Of a stretch of 64,000 nucleotides of DNA, positions 26,094-36,282 are shown one piece after another (the first letter of the stretch is position 1; each line of letters opens with the position of its first letter). Both the position numbers and the translations under genes were made by a program. The stretch covers positions 558,001 to 622,000 of the forward strand of contig CAXXFQ010000024.1 in assembly GCA_963674475.2 (NCBI GenBank), read 5' to 3'. The DNA comes from CAXXFQ01 sp963674475. GTDB taxonomy: Bacteria; Planctomycetota; Planctomycetia; Pirellulales; Thermoguttaceae. The notes beneath the pieces were generated by a model. That model was not told where the DNA came from. It was given only the letters and a program-made list of their open reading frames with translations, and made no database searches.

Positions 26094-27824
26094 ATGACTT
26101 GCGACCACAGCGATTACGATCAAGAACCAGGTGGCAATTACGATCAAAGTTCCGGCGGTGATTACGACCAAGAAACCCGTGGCGAGTATAGCCAAAATTC
26201 CGGCGGCGATTATGGCCAACGACCCAACGGCGGTTTATCGGTCCTCAAATCCATCCCGATTTTCATTCTATGCGTCATTCCTGTTTTGGCCATCGGTGGG
26301 TATGTCGTCTACACCGACTTCCGTATCGACGTGCCGGCCAAACACTTTGCCGTGCTGACGAAAAAATCCGGCGAAGACTTGGAGAATCATGAAGAGGTTG
26401 CTCCTGATAAAAACCACAAGGGTTTGCAGCTTGAAGTTTTGCCTGAGGGAAGATACTTCTACAATCCGTACTTTTGGGATTGGGAAGTTTACCCCATGAT
26501 CGAAATTCCACGCGACAAAATGGGGGTCCGCATTCGTCTTTATGGCGAGGACTTGCCTTACGGTGACTTTCTGGCGCCTGACGGGCAACATAAAGGAATC
26601 ATCGAGACGGTGCTCAAGCCGGGGCGGTACGCCATCAACGCCGTATTGATCGACCGAAAGACGAAAGAGGAAGTTGGCAGAGAGCGCAGCTGGAAAAAAG
26701 ACTATGTGGAGATCATCGAGCTTTGGGAACCTAAGGTCATCCCGGCGGGCTACAAGGGGATCGTAACCAATCTGGCAGGTCCGATGCCTGAGGATCCCAA
26801 TGTCTTGCTCGTCGCAAAAGGGTGCCGTGGCCCGCAAGAGAAAACGCTCGATGCGGGTACCTATTACCTCAATCCGTACATGTACCGCATCAATTCCATC
26901 GACACCCGGTCTCAGCGATTCAATCTTTCCGAGGGAGAGGACATGACCTTCCCTTCGAAGGATGGTTTCCCGATCTCACTCGATGGAATCATCGAGTTCC
27001 GAGTCATCCCCAAAACCGCGGCGCAAACCTACGTCACGTACAACGACGTCGGGAACGACAAGCCGGGGTCCAGCCTTATCGCGAAAGAGATTATCAATAA
27101 AGTCATCATGCCCAACGCACGCGCTTTCTGCCGATTGCGAGGCTCCAACTCCTCGGCTCGCGACTTCATCGGTGGCGCGACTCGAACGGCGTTTCAGACC
27201 GAGTTTCAAAAGGCGATCACGGTAACCTGCGAGACACAGGGTGTGGAGATTTTGCAAGCATTGATTACTAAGATCAAGCCGCCACAAGCGATTGCCGAGC
27301 CATTGCGTGACCGTGAAGTTGCCGCGCAAGAACTAAAACAGTACACCCAGGAAATTCTACAGCAACAACAAGAGGCGAAGCTGGCCACCGAGAAAGCGCT
27401 GATCGAGCAGAAGAAAGAACTCATCGGCGCTGACCGGAAAGTTATCGAGGCGGTCACGTTAGCCAAGGAAGAGCAACAAGTCGCGATCGAAGCGGCCAAT
27501 CGCGAGTTGGCCGTGGCCACGGAGAAGCTTGCTGCGGCGAAGGACGAAGCGGTGGCAACTCTAACAAGAGCTGAAGCAAAAGCCGCGGTCATCGGTTTTG
27601 CGAATGAAGCAGACGCCGCCGGTTGGAAAAAAGCGGTGGAAGCTCTCGGGAACGATGGCGAAGCCTTTGCGCGTTACGTGTTATATCAAAAGCTCGCGCC
27701 GGGCTACCGTTCGATCATGATCAATACCGCGAATTCGCCACTGATGGAAGTCTTTCACCAGTTTATCGACCAGGATAAACCTGAACCTGCGGCCGCGGAT
27801 TCAGCGGGTCCCTCTCAAAACTAA
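26094..27824 (+). CDS. SPFH/Band 7 membrane protein with Tyr-Gln-Gly repeat tail
   Basis: 576 residues. Residues 1-45 are a low-complexity tail with five repeats of the form (D/N/E)Y(D/S/G)Q spaced by 8-9 residues, for example GGNYDQSSGGDYDQ. A membrane helix (IPIFILCVIPVLAIGGYVVY, ~51-70) is followed by an extended SPFH/Band 7 domain (AGYKGIVTNLAGPM; FPSKDGFPISLDGIIEFRVI). A long Ala/Glu/Lys-rich coiled coil (~400-500) leads to a globular end. SPFH proteins form oligomeric rings or membrane scaffolds, such as stomatin, prohibitin and flotillin. The gene is 40 bp upstream of a second SPFH gene, so the pair probably forms a hetero-oligomer, like HflK-HflC. The tail is unusual for the family. 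Confidence 0.8.
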   Translation: MTCDHSDYDQEPGGNYDQSSGGDYDQETRGEYSQNSGGDYGQRPNGGLSVLKSIPIFILCVIPVLAIGGYVVYTDFRIDVPAKHFAVLTKKSGEDLENHEEVAPDKNHKGLQLEVLPEGRYFYNPYFWDWEVYPMIEIPRDKMGVRIRLYGEDLPYGDFLAPDGQHKGIIETVLKPGRYAINAVLIDRKTKEEVGRERSWKKDYVEIIELWEPKVIPAGYKGIVTNLAGPMPEDPNVLLVAKGCRGPQEKTLDAGTYYLNPYMYRINSIDTRSQRFNLSEGEDMTFPSKDGFPISLDGIIEFRVIPKTAAQTYVTYNDVGNDKPGSSLIAKEIINKVIMPNARAFCRLRGSNSSARDFIGGATRTAFQTEFQKAITVTCETQGVEILQALITKIKPPQAIAEPLRDREVAAQELKQYTQEILQQQQEAKLATEKALIEQKKELIGADRKVIEAVTLAKEEQQVAIEAANRELAVATEKLAAAKDEAVATLTRAEAKAAVIGFANEADAAGWKKAVEALGNDGEAFARYVLYQKLAPGYRSIMINTANSPLMEVFHQFIDQDKPEPAAADSAGPSQN

Positions 27825-27864
27825 TCCATCGCGAAAACCGTCAGAATATATAAGGAAGACTATC

Positions 27865-29463
27865 ATGGCAAAGAAATTGATCGGCATCGGACTGGTCGGC
27901 ACGCTGGCGTTCGCCTTGGCCTACTCCGTTTTCGCGTGGACGGTTAACCGAATTTATGTCAAAGAGGGCCAAAGCCTGATGCTGCGTTACAAAGGCCCGC
28001 TCATCTTTGGCAGCAGGGCCCGAGCCAAAACGGGACACTGGGCCGAAGAAGGCCAGATCGGCGTTCTTGCAAAGCTACGGGGCCCCGGTCGACACTTTTA
28101 TTGCCCGGTCTGGTGGGAACGGGAAATTGTGAAAGATGTGATTATTAAACCGGGCGAAGTCGGTGTCGTGACCTGCAAGCTGGGTGACAATTTACCGGCT
28201 GCCGAATTTCTGGTGGATGGCGACATCGGCGACACCAAGTTCAAGGGGATCTTACGCAAGGTGCTGCATCCGGGGCACTATCGGATCAACCCTTACGGCT
28301 ACCAAGTGGAAACCGTTCAGCTACAAACATTCACTTCCGGAACCACCGAAAAGAACGCTGGCTGGGTTGAAATTCCTACAGGTCATGTGGGAGTGGTAAC
28401 CAATTTGGCGAGTAATCCGCTTACCGGAGCTAAAGCGGGTATCGCCGACAAAGTTTTGCCGCCGGGCATCTACCCGATCAATGGCCGAGAGCAAAATGTC
28501 GACATCGTCGAGATTGGATATCGCCACAGCACGATTCAAGTGGAGGTACTGACGGACGAAGACGGCAACGTCATTGTGGATGAAAACGGCGAACCGACCA
28601 TCGCCGACGAGGACAGCGGCATTCAATTCCCGTCATCGGACGGTTTTTCAATGCACATCGACTTCACGGCGATTTGGGGAGTGATGCCCGGTCAAGCTCC
28701 ACACGCGATTCGCACGATTGGCAACGTCGATGCGATCGAACAGAAGATCGTCTTGCCTCAGATCGATTCCATTTTGCGGAACAACGGCTCCGCGTACCAA
28801 GCGGTGCAACTGCTTGTCGGCGACGACCGTGAAGAGTATCAGTCCGCCTGCCTCAAAGAGTTTCACAGAGTCCTGGACGCCAAGCAGATCTCGTTGCTCT
28901 ACGGGCTTGTCCGGCATGTGTACATCCCCGAGCAGGTTCGGAAACCGATTCAAATATCCTTTGTTGCGGATGAACTTTCGCTCACTCGTCAGCAAGAGCA
29001 GGAAACGGCCAAGATAGAAGCCAAGCTGCGTGAATCGGAAGAGCAAGTCTTGTTGGCGAGCGATACGGTCGAGGTCGAAACCAAGAAACTGGTTGCCGGT
29101 CGTGAAGCGGAGGGAGAACGTGAGGCGGAAACCATTCGGGCGGAGACGATCAAGCTGGTCGCTGCCATCGACAAAAAAACCGCCGCCTTGCAAGCCGAGG
29201 CCGAAAAGGTGAAAGGGGAGGCGGTGAACCGTGGTAAGCAGATGGTCGAAGAAGCCACCGCCGACCGATTCCGTTTGGCAGTCGCGGCCTTTGGCACGCC
29301 GCAAGCATACAACAACTGGATCTTCGCCACCGGCCTGCCTGAAGAGGTGAAGCTACAGCTCATCTACGCCGGGCATGGAACACTTTGGTCCGACTTGAAT
29401 AAAGACGCCGATTTCGGCATCCGTGCCACAATCCCACTAGAAACCGAAACGCCGAAAGAGTAG
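27865..29463 (+). CDS. second SPFH/Band 7 membrane protein
   Basis: 532 residues with a single N-terminal membrane anchor (~5-25, GIGLVGTLAFALAYSVFAWT). It is followed by the same kind of SPFH region as its neighbour: PTGHVGVVTNLAS, FPSSDGFSMHIDFTAIWGVM and a Glu/Lys/Ala coiled coil from ~372 to 470 (QEQETAKIEAKLRESEEQVL). It lacks the Tyr/Gln tail of the upstream protein. Both carry repeated beta modules ahead of the SPFH core (KPGEVGVVTCKLGDNLPAAE), which look like duplicated half-domains. It likely partners the product of 26094-27824. No protease or NfeD gene is adjacent, so the usual flotillin or HflKC context is missing. Confidence 0.8.
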   Translation: MAKKLIGIGLVGTLAFALAYSVFAWTVNRIYVKEGQSLMLRYKGPLIFGSRARAKTGHWAEEGQIGVLAKLRGPGRHFYCPVWWEREIVKDVIIKPGEVGVVTCKLGDNLPAAEFLVDGDIGDTKFKGILRKVLHPGHYRINPYGYQVETVQLQTFTSGTTEKNAGWVEIPTGHVGVVTNLASNPLTGAKAGIADKVLPPGIYPINGREQNVDIVEIGYRHSTIQVEVLTDEDGNVIVDENGEPTIADEDSGIQFPSSDGFSMHIDFTAIWGVMPGQAPHAIRTIGNVDAIEQKIVLPQIDSILRNNGSAYQAVQLLVGDDREEYQSACLKEFHRVLDAKQISLLYGLVRHVYIPEQVRKPIQISFVADELSLTRQQEQETAKIEAKLRESEEQVLLASDTVEVETKKLVAGREAEGEREAETIRAETIKLVAAIDKKTAALQAEAEKVKGEAVNRGKQMVEEATADRFRLAVAAFGTPQAYNNWIFATGLPEEVKLQLIYAGHGTLWSDLNKDADFGIRATIPLETETPKE

Positions 29464-29849
29464 CCAAGCGAGATAGACTCAACACGGCAATCAGGGTCGC
29501 CGTTGCTGGTGTCGTGCCGTTACGTGAAAAGACCGTCTATCAGCCCGTTGAAAAAGTCCCTTGGCAAAATAGCTTGGTAGCGCTATCTTGATGTGTGGTT
29601 AAAGGTTGCGGAAAAGTCGAGATAGCGTTGGGGAAACGGAAGCGATTTCAGCGAGAGAAGTGGTTGGCGACGATGGATTTACCCAGGTCGCCAGGCCACC
29701 CCTTCTTCGTAAAAATCAATCGCAAGCCAGCCGCAAGAGCTCAATAAAGCCAGGAATGGCGACCGAGCGGTGTCCGGTCGGGCTGTGGTGAGTTGGTTGC
29801 CAGAACTCATGGACACCGCTTGTTTCGGGATTACTTCTCTTGCTTCCGA
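29464..29849. other. intergenic, no gene seen
   Basis: Space between convergent genes. Near 29543 there is CCCGTTGAAAAAGTCC, which resembles the end of some insertion sequences, but no partner end was found. No terminator-like hairpin with a T-run was identified. Confidence 0.4.
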
Positions 29850-32800
29850 TTACTCATAATCCGCATAGGCGACCGCCATAAGCTTCTCTTGCCTAAACTG
29901 TTGCTCGTCGGACTTCTTGGCGGTTGATTGATGCTGATGCAGGTCGAGGGCCAACGACATTATGACCTCGTCGTCCAAGGTCCAATCGGCCGCCGTCATG
30001 GGAGCCGCTTGTGAGGCGACCATCGAAAGAGGTACAGTCACGGGCAATTCGACGTTGACGGTAAACTGATCGCTTGCCGATACCGGACCGCCCATAAGGC
30101 TCACGCCACCGGTGACGGTGATTACGGCCGGAGTTCGATCTTGTCCTTCGCTGTAGGGCAAGTAGGTCAGTTGCAGCCAACGACCGTCGATCACTTCGGC
30201 CATCACCAGTTCGGGATTACTGCTCTCGACCGAATAAATCAACTCGCTTGTCGATTCAAAGATGGCTTTTAAGTCAATCAACGCCGGCTGTTGATCCCCC
30301 TCGACCAAATGGAGATCCTCGATCGGGGACGAAACCGTCAGCATCGACCGCTGCCAGTTATCCATGAAGTAGGCAAAATCTCCCGCGTTCACCTTGGCAT
30401 CGTAATTGATATCCCCAGCGACACACCCTCTTGGAGTCAATGCCGGATCCGCGTCTCCCCAGTTTTCGGTTCCGTACTGCCAATTGCTTATCAGGAAGGC
30501 GAAATCGTTCGCATTGACAACCCCATCTTCGTTGAAATCCCCCTTAAGAAGAGGAACCCATTCATGAGCCCCGATATCGACCGTCCCGTTTTGAACCCGC
30601 GGATTTCCATCGAGGTCGTAAAGCAACGGATTCCCCTCGGCGTCAACCGCCACGCCGTTATCGCCCGCATCGATAGCCGAAGAATCCGGGCGTAAGCGAA
30701 GATCCCCATAATCGTCGTTGGCCCCCTCATCGACGCTGTTGGTATACGGGTCGTCGCCCCAGCCATCGCCGCCATCGGAAGGATCACGGGCAAACTGCGG
30801 ATCAACACCAACCAGACTTCCCGCCAGCTGACTGGCATTACTATAAACATCCGGGTTTGTGACGCCAACGTTTCCATAAACGAGTGAATTATTCAGCGTC
30901 AATGTGCCATATTGGTTACAAATCGCGCCGCCCTCTTCGGCCGAATTTCCGCTGAGTGTACAGTTGGTCACCGTAACTTCTTTATCGTAACTAGAAATTC
31001 CGCCCCCGCGGTTCTTCGCCGAATTTCCACTAAACGTACTTCCGGTCACGACCAACGTACCACCAAACCGGAAAATCCCTCCTCCCGCGCCGCGAGGAGC
31101 CGAGTTCCCTTCGAACGTGCTGTCGAGGACGGTCAAATCGCCCTGGTTTTTAATTCCACCTCCGCTGCCATACTTTGATCTATTCTCGACAAGGGAGGAA
31201 CCGTACAAAACCAGTGTGCCATCAGAGCTGTTCCAGACCCCCCCGCCGCTGCCGCCGAGCGACTCATTTTCACGGACCAAACTGTTCGATACCGTCGTCA
31301 TCCCGCGAATATAAATCCCGCCGCCCGCATAGGCCGAGTTTTGTTCGATCAAACAATCCACAACCAGTACTTCGCGTCCGGCGATCCAAATTCCTCCTCC
31401 CCAGTTACTGGCCTCATTCTCACTAATAACAGTGTCTTCCAATATTGAATCACTCCCTACTGCAACGCCCCCGCCGTCTTTTGCCGAGTTGCCACTAAAG
31501 GTACTCCCGGTTATCTTAAGCGGATAACGAGAAAGCGCATTACAAGAATGAGACAGTCCACCCCCATAGCCCCCCACCGCGGTATTTCCGGAAAAAACAC
31601 AATTGTCAATGGTTCCACCGCCACATCTGATCCCACCACCGCTTCGTGCCACACTATTTCCGAGAAAGAAACTGTCGCTGACTTGGAAATTTTCACTAAA
31701 AATCCCGCCCCCATCGAAGGCAGTGTTTTGGCTGAATGTGCTTCCCAATACGGTCAAAGCACCAAAAGCCTGATTATGGATGCCCCCGCCCATGGTTTCG
31801 GCCGAGTTCCCCACTAAGGTGCAATCCTCGACCGTCAGGTCCCCAATATTATAGATGCCTCCACCACTGAAACTGGCTTCCGGGGTGACACCCCCTGTTA
31901 TGGTCAAGCCTACAAGTTTCACCTCTTCACCGAAGACATGAAAGCCTCGACTCTTCGCATCGGCGTCGATCGTCAAAGTCGAGAGGGACGAGGCGTCGAT
32001 TGTCACCGATTTATCGACCCAAAGGGCCTGGCCGTTAAGTGTGATCGTCTGGCCGTCCAAGTCGCCGGAAAAAGTGAGGTCCGTTCCAAGAGCCCCTCGG
32101 TCCGCGTAGAGCAACGCCTCTCGAAGGGAAATCGCCTGATCGTACAGATCGACCGTATCCGCCGCGGTTGTCACGACCGTCGAGGCCGTCTCGCGTCCCG
32201 TGGCGGGGCTGGCCTGATATTCGTAGGCACCAATATCGACCGAATCCCCTACAACTCTGGAGCCGCCAGATAAATCTTGCGGGATCGTTTCGCTGGTGTT
32301 CCCGTCCCCATCCATGTCAGACTTATCCGTGGGCAAAAGGGCCGAATCGCCCATATCGATCGCCGGACTGGTTGCCGTCAGGCGAAGATCTCCATAGTCA
32401 TCATTGGCCGACTCGTCGATCCCCGACGTCAGCGGATCATCCCCCCACCCGTCACCCCCGTCTGAAGGGGCTCGAACAAACCCTGGGGCGATTCCTATCA
32501 GATTTTGAGAACCGGAGGGAATGTACCTTCCACTAACCTCTCCCCCTTGATTCGCAGTCAGAATGGAATTATTCATCGTGCAAAGATTTGAACCAATAAA
32601 GATCCCGCCTCCAGAGTCCTCAGCCGCGTTCTCAGTCACAGTGCAGTTGTCAACGAAAAGGGCAGTAGTAAAGGTAGTACCTGAATAGACTCCTCCCCCA
32701 CGATACTCACTGGAGTTTCCGACAACCGTCGAATTAATTAAATTGAGCGAAGAACTCGAAAATATCCCACCGCCGTATAAGATACTCTCATTTCCATAAA

Positions 32801-35800
32801 TCTCCGCATTCACCACTGTCAATATCCCGTTGCAATGAAAAATCCCTCCACCGCTTCCTGAAAGTGACGTATTTTCCTGGATGGTGCTTTTAAGAACCGT
32901 ACTGTTACCGTCAGTCCAAATTCCACCCCCATCTTCTGCCGAATTTCCTTCAACCGTACTCTCGATAACCGTCAAGGAAGAATTCTTCTTACTGTAAATC
33001 CCGCCCCCATCTTCAATAGCCGTGTTCCGACTAATCGTACTCCCGGTGACTGTCAATGAGGAAGTGCGCTCGTTATTAATTCCACCACCACGATATCCTG
33101 AGTTGCCGGCAATCAAGGAATTGGTTACCACCAAAATGCTGGAACAATAATTGGAAATCCCGCTTCCGTTAACGTTGTTCGAGATGGTCGAACCGCCCAC
33201 AGTCATTTCACCGCAATGATTGAAAATTCCGCCACCTCGGTACCCTTCTAAGGTCTGATTACCCGAGACGGTCGAATTTGTGACGACGAGGTTGCCGGAG
33301 TTATGAATCCCGCCACCTTGTTTCGCCGAGTTTTCGTAGATGGATGCGCCTTCGACGGTCATGGTGCCGTGGTTGACGATTCCGGAATTTTGGTTGCCGT
33401 TGATGGTAGAGTCGATTATGGTCGCCAGGGGAACTGTTTCGGAATCTTCTCCTGTCGATTCGTCGATGGCGAAGCGGTTCTCGATGCCGGATTGCACGTG
33501 GTCGCTGAGAGTGCAGCCGGAGAGGGTAATTTCGCCCGACTCGTTTTCCACGCCGCTGCCGGAGTTGCCTAGAAGATCGGTATCGGTGATCGTGGCAATG
33601 CCAAGATAATTATAAACCCCGCTCCCGTCGTTTTCAGAAATCGAACTCCCCTCGACCGCAAGCGTTCCCAAGTTATTGTAAATCCCACCGCCCAACGGTG
33701 CCGCATTCCCCGTCACCGAAGAGTCGGTCAGTTGTAATGTGCTATAGGTTCCAGGGTTGTAAATCGCGCCCCCTTCCTCTCCGGCGGAATTGTCCGAAAT
33801 GGTAGAAGCGATGAATGTGGTCTTACCCTCGTTGTAGATCGCACCCCCTTGCTCAGTTGCCGCGTTTTCCGCTATCAAACAATCGGCAAGAGTTAAAGAG
33901 TTACCTCCGCTGCTGAAAATTCCACCCCCACGCCTGGCCGTGTTTCCTGTAATCGCACAGTTAACCAAATCAAGATCGCCATAATATACATGAACGGCAC
34001 CGCCACCACCTTCTGCTTGATTCGAATCAAAAATGCAATTTTCCAAGATCATGTCGTATAGATATCCATTACAGGTGGTGATTCCTCCTCCGTATGACGC
34101 AGAGTTGGCGGAAAAGGTGCAGCCGGTTATGACAGAATTTGTTCCCGACCAGACTCCACCACCATTGCCATGCTCAGCAACGTTTTCCGCGATGAAACAG
34201 TCAGTTAAGATAAGAGGGAAACCTGCATTGTTCATGGAAACCCCGCCACCGTCTCCTGAAAACGACGTATTTCCCCGGATGTTGCTTTTAAGAACCGTAC
34301 AGCCTCCTTCACTCCAAATTCCGCCACCATGATGTGCCCAGTTCCCCTCAATCGTACTCTCGCTGACCGTGACTGAGGCTAGCATGTAACTATAAATTCC
34401 GCCCCCGCTACCAGCCGTGTTCCCGCTAATGGTACTCCCGGTTACCGTTAATGAAGAACGCCCATCGTTTTGAATTCCACCACCTTGACTTCCCGAGTTG
34501 CCGGTAATCAAAGAATCGACTACCGACAATTTGCCAGAGTTATTTAAAATCCCGCTTCCACCCAAGTTGTTCGAGATGGTCGAACCGGTCACAGTCATTA
34601 CGCCATATTGATTGTCAATTCCACCGTCGTTATTGTCCGAGATAGTCGAATTATTGACATCTAACTTCCCGTATTCATTATGAATTCCTGAAGCTTGATT
34701 CCCAGAAATAGACGAATTGTTGATGGATACAAATGAAAAGTTACGGGCTATTTGGTCTTCAAAGACCGTTAAGAGGCTATCAATTCCAGACTGTTCGTTA
34801 TCCTGAATAGTGCAACCGTTCAACGTGATATCGCCGGTTTCATTCTTGATTCCGTCTCCGGAGTTTCTAGAAATCGTCGTGTTGGTAAGATTGGAAAAGC
34901 CCAGGCGGTTATAAAGCCCACCGCAATTACTCACGTTTTCGGAAATCGAACTATCCATAACCGTCAGCATTCCCGCGTCGTTATAAATCCCACCCCCCTT
35001 AGCGGCCGTGTTGGCGTCGATTGTAGAATCAGTGATGGTCATAAACGATGTCAGTCCAGAAACGCCATGATGGTAGATTCCCCCTCCATGATGGGCTCGA
35101 TTGTCCATGATTGAACAATCCGAGATCGTCATAACCCCATGGATGTCATTGTAAATTCCCCCCCCGCTTTCAGCACCGTTTGTCTCGATGGTGCAGCCGG
35201 TCATCATGGTTATGCTGTTTTGACCGTTGTAAATCCCTCCACCATCAACCGCCGAATTTTTAAAGAGGGTCGAATTGTTGATGGTTAAACTGCCTGCATT
35301 ATAAATCCCGCCGCCACTGGTTCTATTGAGATGCTCGGAGTCTTCTATCCCATCCGCGTTTCCGCCAGTGATCGAGAGGCAGTCGAGCGTAGCTTGGATA
35401 AATCTGCCGGAATAGACAACCGTGTAGGCGTTATCCGCTATGTCTCCCTCGATACCAAGGTCCCCGGAAAGGATCGTTTCGTGGGCGGTCCAATCACGCT
35501 CTTCCAGTGCGGTTTCGTCCCCTTCAAAACCGCCATAAAGGTCCACGTTGTTTAGGAGAGAGAAGGTGGCCGACCGGGCATCTTCCGCTTCCAACCGTTC
35601 GCTTGGCAGATACGTCCCTTCGGCGATCCAGATCTGATCGATGTCGTTGCTTGCAATCGTGTCGGCATTGAGCAACTCGGCTTGGTTGAGCGCTGATTGC
35701 AGATCGTCATAGGCCGAGTCCCAAGCCAGGCCGTCCCCCCCAGTAAGGGCGTCGGCGTCGACGTGCAGCACGGCAAGCATCCGGCGATCTTCGAGCGGTT

Positions 35801-35909
35801 CAAGCCGGAGCCGATGTTGGCGACCTTGGAACCGATTTTCTCCCGACGAAGCTATTTTCAAAAGATTTTTTTGCGAACGGCCTTTTTTCTGCCCCTTGGA
35901 AAATAACAT
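29850..35909 (-). CDS. giant secreted right-handed beta-helix protein with dockerin (Pmp-like)
   Basis: 2019 residues. The N-terminus carries the planctomycete export motif LEPLEDRRMLAVLHVDADAL (~37-56). Residues ~150-1700 are long runs of beta-helix rungs of the kind SGGGIYNxGxLTVxxSTIxGN, as in chlamydial Pmp and other parallel beta-helix proteins. Two choice-of-anchor-type ends (AIDMGDSALLP...VDIGAYEY, and AIDAGDNGVAV...VDIGAHEW) close two separate helix units. A type I dockerin pair follows near 1790-1855 (GDFNEDGVVNANDFAFLISN; GDINYDAKVNAGDFAYFMDN), then a ~150-residue beta domain. The stretches ~400-560 and ~880-1040 look like an internal duplication. A surface adhesin or glycan-bound protein is likely. 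The N-terminal paralogue is at 1-434. Confidence 0.85.
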   Translation of the reverse strand: MLFSKGQKKGRSQKNLLKIASSGENRFQGRQHRLRLEPLEDRRMLAVLHVDADALTGGDGLAWDSAYDDLQSALNQAELLNADTIASNDIDQIWIAEGTYLPSERLEAEDARSATFSLLNNVDLYGGFEGDETALEERDWTAHETILSGDLGIEGDIADNAYTVVYSGRFIQATLDCLSITGGNADGIEDSEHLNRTSGGGIYNAGSLTINNSTLFKNSAVDGGGIYNGQNSITMMTGCTIETNGAESGGGIYNDIHGVMTISDCSIMDNRAHHGGGIYHHGVSGLTSFMTITDSTIDANTAAKGGGIYNDAGMLTVMDSSISENVSNCGGLYNRLGFSNLTNTTISRNSGDGIKNETGDITLNGCTIQDNEQSGIDSLLTVFEDQIARNFSFVSINNSSISGNQASGIHNEYGKLDVNNSTISDNNDGGIDNQYGVMTVTGSTISNNLGGSGILNNSGKLSVVDSLITGNSGSQGGGIQNDGRSSLTVTGSTISGNTAGSGGGIYSYMLASVTVSESTIEGNWAHHGGGIWSEGGCTVLKSNIRGNTSFSGDGGGVSMNNAGFPLILTDCFIAENVAEHGNGGGVWSGTNSVITGCTFSANSASYGGGITTCNGYLYDMILENCIFDSNQAEGGGGAVHVYYGDLDLVNCAITGNTARRGGGIFSSGGNSLTLADCLIAENAATEQGGAIYNEGKTTFIASTISDNSAGEEGGAIYNPGTYSTLQLTDSSVTGNAAPLGGGIYNNLGTLAVEGSSISENDGSGVYNYLGIATITDTDLLGNSGSGVENESGEITLSGCTLSDHVQSGIENRFAIDESTGEDSETVPLATIIDSTINGNQNSGIVNHGTMTVEGASIYENSAKQGGGIHNSGNLVVTNSTVSGNQTLEGYRGGGIFNHCGEMTVGGSTISNNVNGSGISNYCSSILVVTNSLIAGNSGYRGGGINNERTSSLTVTGSTISRNTAIEDGGGIYSKKNSSLTVIESTVEGNSAEDGGGIWTDGNSTVLKSTIQENTSLSGSGGGIFHCNGILTVVNAEIYGNESILYGGGIFSSSSLNLINSTVVGNSSEYRGGGVYSGTTFTTALFVDNCTVTENAAEDSGGGIFIGSNLCTMNNSILTANQGGEVSGRYIPSGSQNLIGIAPGFVRAPSDGGDGWGDDPLTSGIDESANDDYGDLRLTATSPAIDMGDSALLPTDKSDMDGDGNTSETIPQDLSGGSRVVGDSVDIGAYEYQASPATGRETASTVVTTAADTVDLYDQAISLREALLYADRGALGTDLTFSGDLDGQTITLNGQALWVDKSVTIDASSLSTLTIDADAKSRGFHVFGEEVKLVGLTITGGVTPEASFSGGGIYNIGDLTVEDCTLVGNSAETMGGGIHNQAFGALTVLGSTFSQNTAFDGGGIFSENFQVSDSFFLGNSVARSGGGIRCGGGTIDNCVFSGNTAVGGYGGGLSHSCNALSRYPLKITGSTFSGNSAKDGGGVAVGSDSILEDTVISENEASNWGGGIWIAGREVLVVDCLIEQNSAYAGGGIYIRGMTTVSNSLVRENESLGGSGGGVWNSSDGTLVLYGSSLVENRSKYGSGGGIKNQGDLTVLDSTFEGNSAPRGAGGGIFRFGGTLVVTGSTFSGNSAKNRGGGISSYDKEVTVTNCTLSGNSAEEGGAICNQYGTLTLNNSLVYGNVGVTNPDVYSNASQLAGSLVGVDPQFARDPSDGGDGWGDDPYTNSVDEGANDDYGDLRLRPDSSAIDAGDNGVAVDAEGNPLLYDLDGNPRVQNGTVDIGAHEWVPLLKGDFNEDGVVNANDFAFLISNWQYGTENWGDADPALTPRGCVAGDINYDAKVNAGDFAYFMDNWQRSMLTVSSPIEDLHLVEGDQQPALIDLKAIFESTSELIYSVESSNPELVMAEVIDGRWLQLTYLPYSEGQDRTPAVITVTGGVSLMGGPVSASDQFTVNVELPVTVPLSMVASQAAPMTAADWTLDDEVIMSLALDLHQHQSTAKKSDEQQFRQEKLMAVAYADYE

Positions 35910-36282
35910 GAAAGACCTGCCTTTCGAGTACCCTTATTTCTTGATTGTTGCTGAAAAACGGCCAGGAAACTGCTTGAAGTAACTTGGCCTAAGTCTTCAA
36001 ATAGAAAATAGTTACAGTCATTGTTCAGTTGTTCATTGCGTAGCTGGAATGCCGTCATTCAGTGTGGAATTGAAGCAAACCTATTTCGAGCGTAAATGAT
36101 TATTAAAAAAAGAGCAACGAATTTGTTGTTTTTTCCAAAAATAAAAAATACGTAACCGCTCCAGGGAAGTGAGTTGTCGCTTTAGTTTTTTGGTTGAGGG
36201 ACAATGGTTGCTTGGGGGTAAATTTCCTTTGGCGATCGAAGGTAGACCCGCCGCCAAAAGAGGGTTTTGGCTGTTCTAGATG
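35910..36282. other. intergenic with a GTAACCGCTCC repeat
   Basis: Upstream region of the beta-helix gene. At 36152-36177 lies GTAACCGCTCCAGGGAAGTG, one of three copies of a possible IS terminal repeat (others at 9730 and, inverted, 54651-54677). No gene is seen. Confidence 0.5.

Noticed and set aside
29530..29600. Possible end of an IS1182-like element (CCCGTTGAAAAAGTCC)
   Set aside because: Only one end-like motif was found and there is no transposase or matching partner end.
29850..35909. Dense short repeats on the strand of the giant gene, CRISPR-like at first glance
   Set aside because: The period follows codons of beta-helix rungs and the frame is open throughout; spacers are not unique and there are no cas genes.
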